Positions 51,036 through 60,450 are shown, counted from the first letter of the stretch. The stretch is 64,000 nucleotides of DNA from DAOMNO01 sp035443885 (GCA_035443885.1 DAOMNO010000016.1:14446-78445); one strand, 5' to 3'. The notes: generated by a model not told the origin, from the letters alone. Numbers and translations are program-made.

Positions 51036-52160
51036 TCACCCCTTCAGCGCCGCCGGATTCAACCCCTTCAGGTCATCCACCACAAACTCGCCGTCCTTGC
51101 GGATGATTTCGTTGTCGAATGCGATCGTGCCGCCGCCGTATTCGGGGCGTTGGATCAGCACGAGGTCCCAGTGGATTTCCGAGCGGTTGGTGTTGTCCGC
51201 GTCCTCATACGCTCTACCGGGCGTGAAGTGCAGCGAGCCGGCGATCTTCTCATCGAACAGAATATCCTTCATCGGCTTCAGAATGTGCGGGTGGAAGCCG
51301 ATGGCGAACTCGCCCACGTAGCGCGCGCCTTCATCGGTATCGAGGATCGCGTTGAGCTGCGCATCATCGCCGTCACATGTCGCTGCGATGATCTTGCCGT
51401 TGCTGAACTCCAGCCGAATGTTCTCGAACGTGATGCCGTTGTAGAGGGTGGGCGTGTTGAAGTGGATGACGCCGTTGACGGAATCGCGCACGGGCGCGGT
51501 GAAGCACTCGCCATCCGGAATGTTGTGCGAGCCGGTGCAGGGAATGTTTGGGATGTTCTTGATGGAAAACTGCAGGTCCGTCTCGCCGGGACCTTTGAGG
51601 TGGACCTTGTCCGCCTTGCGCATGCGCTCGCTCAGCGGCTTCACAGCGCGGTCCATTCGGGAGTAATCCAGCGTGCAGACATCGAAGTAGAACTGCTCGA
51701 ACGACTCGGTGTCCATCTGCGCGAGCTGCGCCATGCTGGGCGTGGGCCAGCGCAGCACGCACCACTTGGTGTGGTTGACGCGCTGCTCGAAGTGCACGGG
51801 CTTGGCGTACAGCCGCGCTGCTTTCTTCATCTGCTCATCTGAAACGCCCGACATCTCGCTGACGTTGTGCGCCCCGCGCAGGCCGATGTACGCCTGCATC
51901 TGCTTCATACGGTGGAGGTCGCATTCCGCCCAGACTTTGAGATTGTCATCCGCTGCGTCGGCGTTGAGGGCGCGCATGATGCGGCCGCTGCGAATGGCGA
52001 CATGCGCATGGCCGCCCGCCTTGCGCGCTTCGCGGACAAGTGCGATGACCATCTCCTCTGGAATATCGAATGCCTCGATCAGAATATGCTCACCCTTCTT
52101 CAGGCGTGTGGAGTGGTTGATGAGCAGTTCCGCAAGGCGCGTAAATCGTGGGTCGTTCAT
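51036..52160 (-). CDS. M29-family metallo-aminopeptidase
   Basis: 374 residues, close to the family length of about 400. The N-terminal domain opens LAELLINHSTRLKKGEHILI, typical of M29 (thermophilic aminopeptidase T/AMPS/PepS-like), with the metal-site segments LEFSNGKIIAATCDGDDAQL and EGARYVGEFAIGFHPHILKP, and near the C-terminus RSEIHWDLVLIQRPEYGGG. GSHNIPDGECFTAPVRDSVN is also characteristic. It is a cytoplasmic peptidase that removes N-terminal residues. It stands 60 bases upstream of the nuclease-like gene on the same strand, so the stop of that gene precedes it. Confidence 0.9.
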   Translation of the reverse strand: MNDPRFTRLAELLINHSTRLKKGEHILIEAFDIPEEMVIALVREARKAGGHAHVAIRSGRIMRALNADAADDNLKVWAECDLHRMKQMQAYIGLRGAHNVSEMSGVSDEQMKKAARLYAKPVHFEQRVNHTKWCVLRWPTPSMAQLAQMDTESFEQFYFDVCTLDYSRMDRAVKPLSERMRKADKVHLKGPGETDLQFSIKNIPNIPCTGSHNIPDGECFTAPVRDSVNGVIHFNTPTLYNGITFENIRLEFSNGKIIAATCDGDDAQLNAILDTDEGARYVGEFAIGFHPHILKPMKDILFDEKIAGSLHFTPGRAYEDADNTNRSEIHWDLVLIQRPEYGGGTIAFDNEIIRKDGEFVVDDLKGLNPAALKG

Positions 52161-52220
52161 GGTGTGGATTCTACTGGATTCCGCAACAGGAGAGCCTCCC
52201 GCCGCTTCGTGGCTTAGCGC

Positions 52221-53198
52221 CTATTGCGATTCGTGGCTAAACAGCTCACGCAGCAGCGATTCCACTTCCGGCTTCAGTACTGCTCCGTCGCGCATCCACA
52301 ATCGCGTCTCCAGGGTCGGCAGCTTCGGCGTGAAGCGGAACCACGACGCTGCGCGAGACTGCTCGTAATGTTTGTCAGACCAGAAGCCGTCCGCAGCGCG
52401 GCCGTGCGCCACGCGCCGCCCGCTGGGTGGATGCGTGTCCCATCGCTCAATGTGCGAACCGAGCAATGCTGCGTCGAACTCGTCTGCATCGTTGCGATTG
52501 GTGGTACCCATCAGGATGACGTTCTCCGCACGAGGCATGAACTGCTGATACGCGCGAACGAGAAGCTTGCGAATGCGCGGAGCGGCATCCACGAAACCGC
52601 TGGGCATGCCGATGGCGAGTGTTACATGCGTGCCGCTCCACGGCGCGAGGATTCGCAGACCGCCAAGTTCGCGTGCTGCATGCGATGAGATGGCGCCATT
52701 CCTCGGCTTTTCGCGTGCGGTCATTTCATCGCCGACGCGCGCATGAAGGATGAACTGCTCAGCCTGCTGGACGAAGTCCTGCATCTGACGATCGGTAAGG
52801 CCTTCATGCCAGCGGATGTTGACGATGTAGGGGCGCTCGATGCGCTCCAGGATGCGCAGTCGCGAGGATACGGTGAGGCGTTTGCGCGCGGGGGCGTGCG
52901 TCTCGATGCGCTTGACGTGCAGATAGAACTTCGCGCCGTCGCGAGCGACTTCAAAATCGCACCGCTTGCCGCCGGGCGTAGGGACTTCAAAGCGAACATC
53001 GCAATCGTGTTTGAGCAGATGGCGCGCGATGACCGCTTCGGCGTACACATTGAAGAACGTGCGCGGCTGCGTGTGCCCTTCAAGGCTCGCCAGCAGCTTG
53101 TGCAGTTCAGGATGAGACCGCCATTGCAGGGCGGATCGCACCACGGACGGGCATAGCTGCTCCTCGAACTGCCGCAACCCGCCGCGCGTGATCGTCAT
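52221..53198 (-). CDS. PD-(D/E)XK-like protein of unknown function, coupled to hflX
   Basis: 325 residues whose start overlaps the hflX stop as ATGA. Between residues 47 and 100 there is a pattern of the restriction-nuclease-like fold: YAEAVIARHLLKHDCDVRFE with Glu54 in a helix, then CDFEVARDGAKFYLHVKRIE with Asp81 and a HVK in place of (D/E)-x-K (His94, Lys96). The middle (ARKRLTVSSRLRILERIERP) is basic; the C-terminal half contains WSGTHVTLAIGMPSGFVDAA and RWDTHPPSGRRVAHGRAADG. If the fold is right, the His substitution may alter or abolish cleavage. It could also be an RNA- or protein-binding relative. No restriction or toxin partner is visible. Confidence 0.55.
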   Translation of the reverse strand: MTITRGGLRQFEEQLCPSVVRSALQWRSHPELHKLLASLEGHTQPRTFFNVYAEAVIARHLLKHDCDVRFEVPTPGGKRCDFEVARDGAKFYLHVKRIETHAPARKRLTVSSRLRILERIERPYIVNIRWHEGLTDRQMQDFVQQAEQFILHARVGDEMTAREKPRNGAISSHAARELGGLRILAPWSGTHVTLAIGMPSGFVDAAPRIRKLLVRAYQQFMPRAENVILMGTTNRNDADEFDAALLGSHIERWDTHPPSGRRVAHGRAADGFWSDKHYEQSRAASWFRFTPKLPTLETRLWMRDGAVLKPEVESLLRELFSHESQ

Positions 53199-54616
53199 CC
53201 GTTCTGCTGCGCCTTGATATGAGGAGGCACGCGCACGGGGGGCGGCGCATCGTCGTTGGGCCAGTCGCGCTTGGCTGCGTCCAGCGCGGGAAGGCCGTTG
53301 ATGGTCATGCGCGCGCCTTGCGCGAGAAGCTGATCGATATGCCGCCTGCCAAGCAGCACACGAAAGATTGCGTCGCCATTGCGGTAATCGCGCTGTGTTA
53401 CTTCCGCGCGGCGTTCGAGAAAGTCAATCGTTCTCGCATCAGCGAGCGGTGTAACGACTTCCACTTCGCGCACGCCGCCCAACATGCGATCGAGTGCGAT
53501 GTCCGCCAATCTGTCTGTGCCTTCGCCAGTCTTCGCGCTGATGATGACCGTCGTTTCTTCAGGAAGCATCTCACGCCAGGCAGCCAGCTCTTCATCCGGC
53601 TTGCGAAGTGCATCAACTTTGTTGAGGGCGATGATGCGAGGCTGGGCGGTCGCGCCGATTTCATCCAGCGTCTGCTGCACCGTTTCAAGCTGCATGCGTG
53701 CGTTGTGGTCCGCCACGTCCACCACAATGATGAGCATGTTTGCGTAGATCGTCTCTTCAAGCGTGGAGCGGAACGACGCGACCAGATGATGCGGCAGATT
53801 GCGAATGAAGCCGACGGTGTCTGAAAGCAACGCCTCATTGCCCCGGCCGAGCTTCCATTTTTCCACGCGCGTCGAGAGCGTCGCGAAGAGCTTGTCGTGT
53901 GCGTAGGCCCCGCCGCCTTCCGAGAGGCGGTTGAAGAGCGTGGACTTTCCTGCGTTGGTGTAGCCTACAAGGCCCACCGTGAAGTGATCGAGGTTTCGCT
54001 GGCCTACTTCGCGGCTCTTTCGGCCCTGTATTTCTTCCAGCTCACGCTTGAGCAAGGCGAGACGGCGCTTCACGATGCGCCGGTCGATTTCAAGCTGCTG
54101 TTCGCCGGGACCGCGCGTGCCGATGCCCACCGGCGCGCCGCCGACAATCTGGCCGAGGTGATCCCACATGGCCCGCAGGCGAGGATAGGTGTACTCAAGC
54201 TGAGCAATCTCAACCTGCAACTTCGCCTCGCTGGTGGCTGCTCGGTTGGCGAAGATGTCAAGGATCAGCTCGCTGCGGTCGATGATCTTGCAGCAGGTTT
54301 CCTTCTCAAGGTTGCGAATCTGCGCGGGGGAAAGATCGTTATCGAAGATGACCAGCGTTGCGCCGGTCAGCTTGATGAGATTGCAGAGTTCATCAACCTT
54401 GCCTTTACCAAGGTACGTCCTGCCGCGCGGCTTGCGGCGTCGCTGGAGCAGTTCGCCGACGATCACAGCGCCAGCCGTCGTGGTCAGCGCGCGGAGTTCG
54501 CTGAACGGATCTGTCGGATCGACGTACCCGCCGGGGAGATGCACACCCACGAGGATCGCCTTCTCGGCGATGACCTTGAGTTCCTCTCGTGTCTGTTTGT
54601 GAAGCGGTTGCGACAA
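53195..54616 (-). CDS. hflX: Ribosome-associated GTPase HflX
   Basis: 473 residues. The N-terminal HflX domain contains KGKVDELCNLIKLTGATLVI and the signature GGAPVGIGTRGPGEQQLEID. A helical linker leads to the G domain: GYTNAGKST (P-loop, about 218-226), LFATLSTRVEKWKLG (switch), DTVGFIRNLPHHLVASFRST (G3) and IALNKVDAL (G4). It splits or rescues stalled and heat-damaged ribosomes with GTP. The C-terminal part has the extra RITQRDYRNGD-like segment of longer HflX proteins. Translation of the nuclease-like gene is coupled to its stop. Confidence 0.95.
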   Translation of the reverse strand: MSQPLHKQTREELKVIAEKAILVGVHLPGGYVDPTDPFSELRALTTTAGAVIVGELLQRRRKPRGRTYLGKGKVDELCNLIKLTGATLVIFDNDLSPAQIRNLEKETCCKIIDRSELILDIFANRAATSEAKLQVEIAQLEYTYPRLRAMWDHLGQIVGGAPVGIGTRGPGEQQLEIDRRIVKRRLALLKRELEEIQGRKSREVGQRNLDHFTVGLVGYTNAGKSTLFNRLSEGGGAYAHDKLFATLSTRVEKWKLGRGNEALLSDTVGFIRNLPHHLVASFRSTLEETIYANMLIIVVDVADHNARMQLETVQQTLDEIGATAQPRIIALNKVDALRKPDEELAAWREMLPEETTVIISAKTGEGTDRLADIALDRMLGGVREVEVVTPLADARTIDFLERRAEVTQRDYRNGDAIFRVLLGRRHIDQLLAQGARMTINGLPALDAAKRDWPNDDAPPPVRVPPHIKAQQNG

Positions 54617-54819
54617 GCTGGGGATTATAGGTGGCCAATGCCCTGAAAACAGAACGAAACCCCTTGGCGGGCGATCCGGTAGGAGTATGCAGTGCCCAGC
54701 CTATGATTGGGCCGGTTTGGAACGCAGCCCGTATCCTGTTGGGCGACCGCCCGGAACGCTAGACCGACACGCGCCTCATTCTCACGCTTTTCACTCGCTC
54801 AGCAGAGCGGAGGTCCCTC

Positions 54820-56433
54820 GTGCGAATCAAGAAAACAGTCGCCCCCGTCCTGTTCATCGTCCTCACCGGGGCGATGCTGATCCAGCTCCCATTCGCCATC
54901 GCCGACCGAACTTCGGCCTACGAATGGTTCAATCCCATCATCGACGTGCGGGACATCCTCACGCGCCGATACGTTACAGCCCCCGACGAAGAAAAGATGC
55001 AGCGGGCAACGATTGAGGGGATGATCGGCTCGCTGAACGATCCGCATACGACTTTCATTCCGCCTGATCGTCGCGCCGACTTCGACAAGGAGCTGCGCGG
55101 CACATATGTCGGCATCGGCGCAGAAGTCAACACCATCGACGGCTATCTCACCATCGTCTCGCCGATGGAAGGCTCGCCCGCGCTGGAAGCAGGCATCATG
55201 GCGGGCGACATCGTGCTGGAGATTGAAGGCAAGACTACCTACAACGAGCCGATTCAGGAGTCCATCAATCGCCTGATGGGCGAACCGAATACCCCGGTCA
55301 ACATTCGCGTCCGCCACCTCGACGGTGAAGAAGTCGATCTCACCATCACTCGCAGGCGAATTGTTACCCGCACCGTGCGCGGCCTCATCCGACACGGCGA
55401 AGTCTGGTCACATTGTGTGGATGAAACGCTTGGCTTGGCCTATGTCAGCATTCGCCAGTTCACAGACAGCACGCGAGAAGAACTGACAGAAACGCTCAAT
55501 CGACTCAATAACAGAGGTCTGAACGGACTGGTGCTCGACCTGCGCGACAACCCAGGCGGCTCGCTTGGCGCAGCGGTGCAGGTGGCAGACCTCTTCCTCG
55601 ATTCCGGCGCTATCGTCTCCATTCGCGATCGTTCCGGTGAAGGACCGACATACTCGGCCCATCGCAATGGCACGCTGCCCAACTTCCCGATCATCGTGCT
55701 CGTCAACGGCGCTTCCGCCTCCGCCAGCGAGATCGTCGCAGGTGCGTTACAGGAAAACGGCCGAGCGAAAGTGCTCGGCATGCGCACATTCGGCAAAGGC
55801 TCTGTGCAGGAAGTTCGCGAGTTGCCCTTCGACCAAGGCATGTTGAAGTTCACCACAGCGCACTATCACCTTCCGAGCGGTCGCAACATCAACCGACTGC
55901 CGGACAGCCTCACGTGGGGTGTCGATCCGGACAGCGGCTTCATCATGCCCGTAACTGATGAGGACTACCTCAGGATGATCCGCGCCCGTCGGGAGTTTGA
56001 AATCATCCGTGACAATGGCTCCGCGCCGCAGTGTGCCAGCCCAGCATGGATTCGCGAAACGATGCTCGACGTTCAACTGGCGGCAGCCGTTGAAGCACTG
56101 CAGGCGCGTGTGAGCGGTCGCGACTGGCCCAAACCAGGCCTTGAGGACGGACAGACGATTGCTTTCGATCAGGAACTGAAGCGACTCACCGATGAGCGCA
56201 TGAGGTTGATGGACCGGCTGGAACGCATGGAAGAGCGGCTGAATGAATTGCAAAGCCTCGCGGACGCCACGGGCAAGGCCCCACTGCTGCCACCGGATGT
56301 CGATCTGCTCTCCGGGACCGTAACCATTCGCGACCGCCACGGCAACATCATCGGCACGTATCGAATCGACGGAGGTGATGTGCGGATGGCTTTGCAAGGT
56401 ATTCGACTGACGCCGATCGTCGGGCAGCCGTGA
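54820..56433 (+). CDS. Carboxy-terminal processing protease (S41), CtpA-like
   Basis: 537 residues starting at GTG 54820, with GGAGG six bases upstream. A signal or anchor segment occupies residues 7-28. A PDZ domain (about 95-175: GTYVGIGAEVNTIDGYLTIV, ALEAGIMAGDIVLEIEGK) is followed by the S41 catalytic domain: LVLDLRDNPGGSLGAAVQVA, VNGASASASEIVAG with the catalytic Ser, and RTFGKGSVQE with the Lys (326). The C-terminal about 100 residues include a coiled-coil-like helix (ERMRLMDRLERMEERLNELQ). It is a periplasmic protease that trims proteins at their C-termini. It may be co-transcribed with tsaD, which starts 52 bases later. Confidence 0.9.
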   Translation: MRIKKTVAPVLFIVLTGAMLIQLPFAIADRTSAYEWFNPIIDVRDILTRRYVTAPDEEKMQRATIEGMIGSLNDPHTTFIPPDRRADFDKELRGTYVGIGAEVNTIDGYLTIVSPMEGSPALEAGIMAGDIVLEIEGKTTYNEPIQESINRLMGEPNTPVNIRVRHLDGEEVDLTITRRRIVTRTVRGLIRHGEVWSHCVDETLGLAYVSIRQFTDSTREELTETLNRLNNRGLNGLVLDLRDNPGGSLGAAVQVADLFLDSGAIVSIRDRSGEGPTYSAHRNGTLPNFPIIVLVNGASASASEIVAGALQENGRAKVLGMRTFGKGSVQEVRELPFDQGMLKFTTAHYHLPSGRNINRLPDSLTWGVDPDSGFIMPVTDEDYLRMIRARREFEIIRDNGSAPQCASPAWIRETMLDVQLAAAVEALQARVSGRDWPKPGLEDGQTIAFDQELKRLTDERMRLMDRLERMEERLNELQSLADATGKAPLLPPDVDLLSGTVTIRDRHGNIIGTYRIDGGDVRMALQGIRLTPIVGQP

Positions 56434-56485
56434 GCCGAGATCACGCAACATCGGACACCGTCGTTTCCCGGTACGCTGTCGGCAC

Positions 56486-57556
56486 ATGGTTCTTCGCGCA
56501 TCACACCCACCAGTGATTCTCGGCATTGAGTCGAGTTGCGACGAGACCGCCGCTGCGGTCGTTCGTGGCGGTCATCACGTGCTGAGCAACGTCATCGCCA
56601 CGCAGCACGATCTGCATGAGCGATATGCGGGTGTGGTGCCGGAAATCGCCAGCCGCGCACACATCGAACGAATCACGCCGGTCATTCGGCAGGCAATGGA
56701 ACGCGCGGATGTTAGCTATGGCGATCTGACTGCCGTCGCCGTCGGCAACAGACCGGGCCTGATCGGTTCGCTGCTGGTGGGCGTCAGCGCGGCCAAGGCG
56801 CTGGCATGGTCGCTGGGCATTCCCATCATCGGCGTCGATCACCTGCATGCGCATCTCTTCGCTGGCCTGCTTGATGAAGAGCCAGTCGAGTTCCCCGCCC
56901 TCGGCCTGGTTGTTTCAGGCGGGCATACCAGTCTCTATATCCTGCGTTCGCCTCTTGACGTGCGACTGATCGGGCACACCATCGACGACGCTATTGGCGA
57001 AGCATACGACAAAGCTGCCACGATTCTGCAACTCGGCTATCCCGGCGGGCCGCGGCTCGACAAGCTCGCGCAACTCGGCAATGAAGACGCGCATGATCTG
57101 CCAGTGTCCATGCTCGGCAAAACGAGCCTCGACTTCTCTTTCAGCGGGCTGAAGACTTCGCTGCTCTACGCCGTGTGCGGCCAGCCTGTCGGGCGCGGCA
57201 GCGATGCCGCCCTGCCTCGCGATGCGTCGATGCTCACGGATGTGGAGAAGTCGGACTTCGCAGCATCATTTCAGCGCGCCGCCGTCTCGGCGATTCTGCT
57301 GAAGGTTCGCCGCGCGCTCAAAACATACAAGGTAAAAACACTCCTGACCGGCGGCGGGGTAACCGCCAACAGCCGCCTTCGCAAGGAGCTGACGGACCTT
57401 GCCAAAGCGCGGGGCATGGATGTGCGATTGCCTCGCATGGCCTACTGCCTTGATAACGCAGCGATGATCGCAGGCTATGCCGCGTGGAAGTACGAGGCGG
57501 GCCGCTTCGATGATTGGAGTCTGGCTGCGTCGCCACGTGCGGCTATCGGGGTGTAA
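56486..57556 (+). CDS. tsaD: tRNA threonylcarbamoyladenosine biosynthesis protein TsaD
   Basis: 356 residues. The ASKHA fold starts VILGIESSCDETAAAVV; the metal-binding HLHAHLFAG (two His) and VVSGGHTSLYIL follow, then KAATILQLGYPGGPRLDKLA and LLTGGGVTANSRLRKEL. This is the universal enzyme that transfers threonylcarbamoyl to A37 of tRNAs that read ANN codons, working with TsaB and TsaE, which are not in the window. It follows the CtpA gene on the same strand and is convergent with the aminotransferase gene. Confidence 0.96.
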   Translation: MVLRASHPPVILGIESSCDETAAAVVRGGHHVLSNVIATQHDLHERYAGVVPEIASRAHIERITPVIRQAMERADVSYGDLTAVAVGNRPGLIGSLLVGVSAAKALAWSLGIPIIGVDHLHAHLFAGLLDEEPVEFPALGLVVSGGHTSLYILRSPLDVRLIGHTIDDAIGEAYDKAATILQLGYPGGPRLDKLAQLGNEDAHDLPVSMLGKTSLDFSFSGLKTSLLYAVCGQPVGRGSDAALPRDASMLTDVEKSDFAASFQRAAVSAILLKVRRALKTYKVKTLLTGGGVTANSRLRKELTDLAKARGMDVRLPRMAYCLDNAAMIAGYAAWKYEAGRFDDWSLAASPRAAIGV

Positions 57557-57568
57557 GCCTCAATTGGT

Positions 57569-58756
57569 TCAGCCGCACATCAGTTCTCGCAGGATCGCCA
57601 CGCCCTTACGGACGGATTCGTCCGGCGCGGCATAGCTGATTCGGAAGTGCGTGTCCCGCCTGCTGAAGACGTTGCCAGGAATCGTGAGCACGCTTCGCTC
57701 AATAGCCTGTTCGACGAACTGCGTAGCGGTAAGGCCGAGTCGCGCAGGCACTTTCACGAACGTATAGAACGCGCCGCCCGCGTGCGCGACTTCTGTCACG
57801 CCACGAAAGCCCTCTTCGATCATGTCGCGGCGATGCTGATAGGCTTTGACATGAGGGGAAAGATCAACCTCAAACGCATGCGCGGCGCCGGCCTGCGCCA
57901 TCGAAGGTGCACAGACGAATGTGTACTGCTGCAACTTGGCCATCTGCTGAATGAGCGTACGCGGCCCTGCTGCGTAACCCAGCCGCCAACCGGTGCAGCC
58001 GTAGCTCTTGCCGAACCCGCGAATGAGCAGCATCCGCTGCGTGAAGCGCGCGGGTGAAGGGCATCTGCCGTCTTCGAGCGCGTCGTCATACGTGAACGCA
58101 TCATAGATTTCGTCAGACACGAGCAGCACGCCGCGACTTTCACACAGGTCCACAATCTCTCGCAGTTCGTCATTGGACAGCACAATGCCGGAAGGATTGC
58201 CGGGCGAGTTGATGATGACGAGTTTGGTTCTCTCTGTAAGCAGCGGCTCAATACGCGCCGCCGTCATACGAAAGTCCGGGTAGGTGTCGCAATACACCGC
58301 TTTCGCACCGGTCATCGTGCCGAGCGCGGGGTAGATGACGAAATACGGATCGCCAATCACGACTTCATCGCCCGGATTGAGCATCGCCATATACGCAAGC
58401 AGCAGCGCGCCGGAGGTGCCGGACGTAACCATGAGGCCGAGTTCATCTGAAGGCGCGTCCCAGCCGAGGTCTTCTCGCAGGTGTGCGGTAATCGCGGCAA
58501 GCAGTTCAGGCGTGCCCTGCGTTACGGTGTATCCATTGCGATCGTTTTCAATCGCGCGAATCGCGGCTTGTTTCACAACATCCGGTACCGGAAAATCAGG
58601 CTGGCCGATCGACAGATTGATTGGGTTCTTCAACTTCGCGCCAAGTTCAAAGACGCGACGAATGCCCGACACATCAACCGCTCGCGCGCGGCTGCTAATC
58701 ATGGCTTCCAGATCGAGAACGGTATGGTGCGGATGCGACGGATGGCTTGCGGGCAT
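57569..58756 (-). CDS. Class I/II PLP-dependent aminotransferase
   Basis: 395 residues; ATG 58702 (MISSRARAVDVSGIRRVFEL) is an alternative start that removes the His-rich leader. Fold type I motifs: NLSIGQPDFPVPDVVKQAA, NGYTVTQGTPELLAAI, SGTSGALLLAYM, NSPGNPSGIVLSNDEL (Asn and Pro near the PLP phosphate), LVSDEIYDAFTYDD (Asp) and RGFGKSYGCTGWRLGY with the PLP-binding Lys. It belongs to the aspartate/alanine aminotransferase (AspC/AlaA) subfamily. The amino-acid substrate is not fixed by sequence; aspartate or aromatic amino acids are likely. Confidence 0.9.
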   Translation of the reverse strand: MPASHPSHPHHTVLDLEAMISSRARAVDVSGIRRVFELGAKLKNPINLSIGQPDFPVPDVVKQAAIRAIENDRNGYTVTQGTPELLAAITAHLREDLGWDAPSDELGLMVTSGTSGALLLAYMAMLNPGDEVVIGDPYFVIYPALGTMTGAKAVYCDTYPDFRMTAARIEPLLTERTKLVIINSPGNPSGIVLSNDELREIVDLCESRGVLLVSDEIYDAFTYDDALEDGRCPSPARFTQRMLLIRGFGKSYGCTGWRLGYAAGPRTLIQQMAKLQQYTFVCAPSMAQAGAAHAFEVDLSPHVKAYQHRRDMIEEGFRGVTEVAHAGGAFYTFVKVPARLGLTATQFVEQAIERSVLTIPGNVFSRRDTHFRISYAAPDESVRKGVAILRELMCG

Positions 58757-58888
58757 TGGCTCATCCTAGCCGAGGAAGACGCAGCGAGTCGATCCACGCA
58801 GCATCTCAACATGCTGACAGCGCAGCAAACAAGCCGACGCTCTGTCGGCCTGATGCGATTCGATTGATTGAAATCCAGCGAAGGAGGC

Positions 58889-59143
58889 TTACTTCTTGCC
58901 AGCGGGCTTCGCGGCAGGCTTGGCTGCGGCTCCGGCGTCGGCGCCGTCCTCTTCCTTGGCCTTCTTCTTCTTGCCCGCCACCACCTGACGGCTGGCAACC
59001 TTCACCAGACCGATCGGTGCATTCGCGCCGGTCTCAAATCGACCCGCTTCCGTGAGGCGAGTGATGCGCTCTGCTCGCGTGAGAACATTGCGGTGCTGGT
59101 TCAGTGCGGATGGCTTGGTCTTCAGGCTGCGGTGAAGGCTCAT
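58889..59143 (-). CDS. Small basic protein of the Planctomycetes-Verrucomicrobia-Chlamydiae group (TIGR04137-type), with Lys/Ala tail
   Basis: 84 residues from ATG 59143 (MSLHRSLKTKPSALNQHRNV). The core, continuing LTRAERITRLTEAGRFETG and PIGLVKV, matches the small basic protein of the PVC bacteria, which is usually about 50 residues and is suspected to be linked to ribosomes or RNA; its function is unproven. Here a tail of about 30 residues (GKKKKAKEEDGADAGAAAKP) is added, rich in Lys and Ala, like bacterial histone-like or ribosomal-protein tails. This gene is a strong marker of the taxon. It stands alone between the aminotransferase and the SPOR-like gene. Confidence 0.88.
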   Translation of the reverse strand: MSLHRSLKTKPSALNQHRNVLTRAERITRLTEAGRFETGANAPIGLVKVASRQVVAGKKKKAKEEDGADAGAAAKPAAKPAGKK

Positions 59144-59213
59144 GGCTCGATGCTTTCTCTGCCGAAGTCGTCGGCGGGCTGGTATTCCGAAAAATGATGT
59201 TCTGCGAATAAGG

Positions 59214-59951
59214 TCAGCGACCGTAGGGAGCAAGATAGGCGTCCCGAAGGTTCGTTGCGCCTCGTTCGTGGTTCTTCCAACTGTCCCCGATCCGATTGAT
59301 CGCTTCCCGCATCTCGCGTACCCGGGGACCGGCACGCTCGGACGGCTCAAAGCCGGGCAGGGCAATCACCTGCCATTGTGTATTATTGAGCCGAACGGCA
59401 TAAGTTTCAAGCCCACGTTCGCGGCAGAACTCCGCGAGACGCACGGCACCGGCTTCTCGCGTCGTAGCCAGCACGAAATACTCCAACCCGGACCGGCGAG
59501 GATCGCTGGCTGGTTGCACCGGCCCCCATTGCTGCGGGATGTTCGTGGCTGTTCCCGCGGTTCCGCTGCCCCCAGGCCGCGCCGGGGTCGAACTCCGCTC
59601 TGCGGGCTGTCTGGGCGGGTCTGCGGTTCGATCAAGCGGATCACGGGGCAGGCGACCATTGCCCGCAGCGATGAGTGTTGGGTCAACATCTGCTTCATCG
59701 ACGAGACGGCTGGCCTGCTGCGCCCGACTGTAGCCGAACATGTATGCCAGAATGACCACGATCACGACCGCCGCAACAGCGACAAAGACATATCCAACCG
59801 GGAACTGGATGAATCGCCCTGGCCCGATCGCTGAGACGGCGGACGACGCGGGCAGAACAGGTTCATCGTCGGCTGGCCGACTGGGAACCGAGCGTTCAGG
59901 CCGACTGGCGCTGATCAACTCGTAGAGCGGTGGTGAAGACTTTCTGGCCAT
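59214..59951 (-). CDS. Single-pass membrane protein with a SPOR-like periplasmic domain
   Basis: 245 residues from ATG 59951 (MARKSSPPLYELISASRPER); the open frame reaches 59993. A cytoplasmic tail of about 45 residues precedes one transmembrane helix (FPVGYVFVAVAAVVIVVILA, about 66-90), followed by a Pro/Arg-rich linker (about 95-150) and a C-terminal domain containing LEYFVLATTREAGAVRLAEF and NTQWQVIALPGFEPSERAGP. That domain has the strand-helix-strand look of SPOR-like peptidoglycan-binding modules but without strong family residues, so the assignment is tentative. It is probably envelope-anchored. It lies between the small basic protein gene and acpS, on the same strand as both. Confidence 0.65.
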   Translation of the reverse strand: MARKSSPPLYELISASRPERSVPSRPADDEPVLPASSAVSAIGPGRFIQFPVGYVFVAVAAVVIVVILAYMFGYSRAQQASRLVDEADVDPTLIAAGNGRLPRDPLDRTADPPRQPAERSSTPARPGGSGTAGTATNIPQQWGPVQPASDPRRSGLEYFVLATTREAGAVRLAEFCRERGLETYAVRLNNTQWQVIALPGFEPSERAGPRVREMREAINRIGDSWKNHERGATNLRDAYLAPYGR

Positions 59952-60016
59952 GGATCTTCTACAGGATGCTACCGCGCTCAACGCGTGAGACAAGTTCCAG
60001 TCAGGGATATCGGCGT

Positions 60017-60409
60017 TCAGGCGGATGCAATCACACTTGCCATTGCCATTCCCGCGGTGTGACTCAGGCTGATGTGCCAGGAACGGATGCCCAATTGTGC
60101 TGCGATTTCAGCACATCGGCCCGAAAGAACGAGCGTCGGCTTGCCGCCAGGCTGAAGCTGCACGTCGATCTCCGTCCATGACACCCCCTGTGCCCACCCC
60201 GTTCCTACAGCTTTCATCACAGCTTCCTTGCAGGCGAACCTCGCTGCGTACCGCTCAGCACGCAGTTCGGGGGAAGATTCCGCATACGCACGCTCACCAG
60301 ATGTAAAGCAGCGATTGATGAAATGGTCGCTGTGATCATCAAGCATTCGCGCGATGCGGCTGATTTCCACGAGATCAACGCCATGCCCGACGATGTGCAT
60401 AAGGACCAT
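60017..60409 (-). CDS. acpS: Holo-[acyl-carrier-protein] synthase
   Basis: 130 residues, the normal size. GVDLVEISRIARMLD (Mg-binding Asp) and RFACKEAVMKAVGTGW (Glu and Lys) are the two AcpS signature motifs; WHISLSHTAGMAMASVIA closes the fold. It transfers the 4'-phosphopantetheine arm from CoA to acyl-carrier protein in fatty acid synthesis. GAGGG lies just before the ATG at 60409. It is divergent from the MoaB-type gene, 41 bases apart. Confidence 0.95.
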   Translation of the reverse strand: MVLMHIVGHGVDLVEISRIARMLDDHSDHFINRCFTSGERAYAESSPELRAERYAARFACKEAVMKAVGTGWAQGVSWTEIDVQLQPGGKPTLVLSGRCAEIAAQLGIRSWHISLSHTAGMAMASVIASA

Positions 60410-60450
60410 CGTACCCTCAACGCGGAGCTTTGCCGATACACTGCCGCGCT

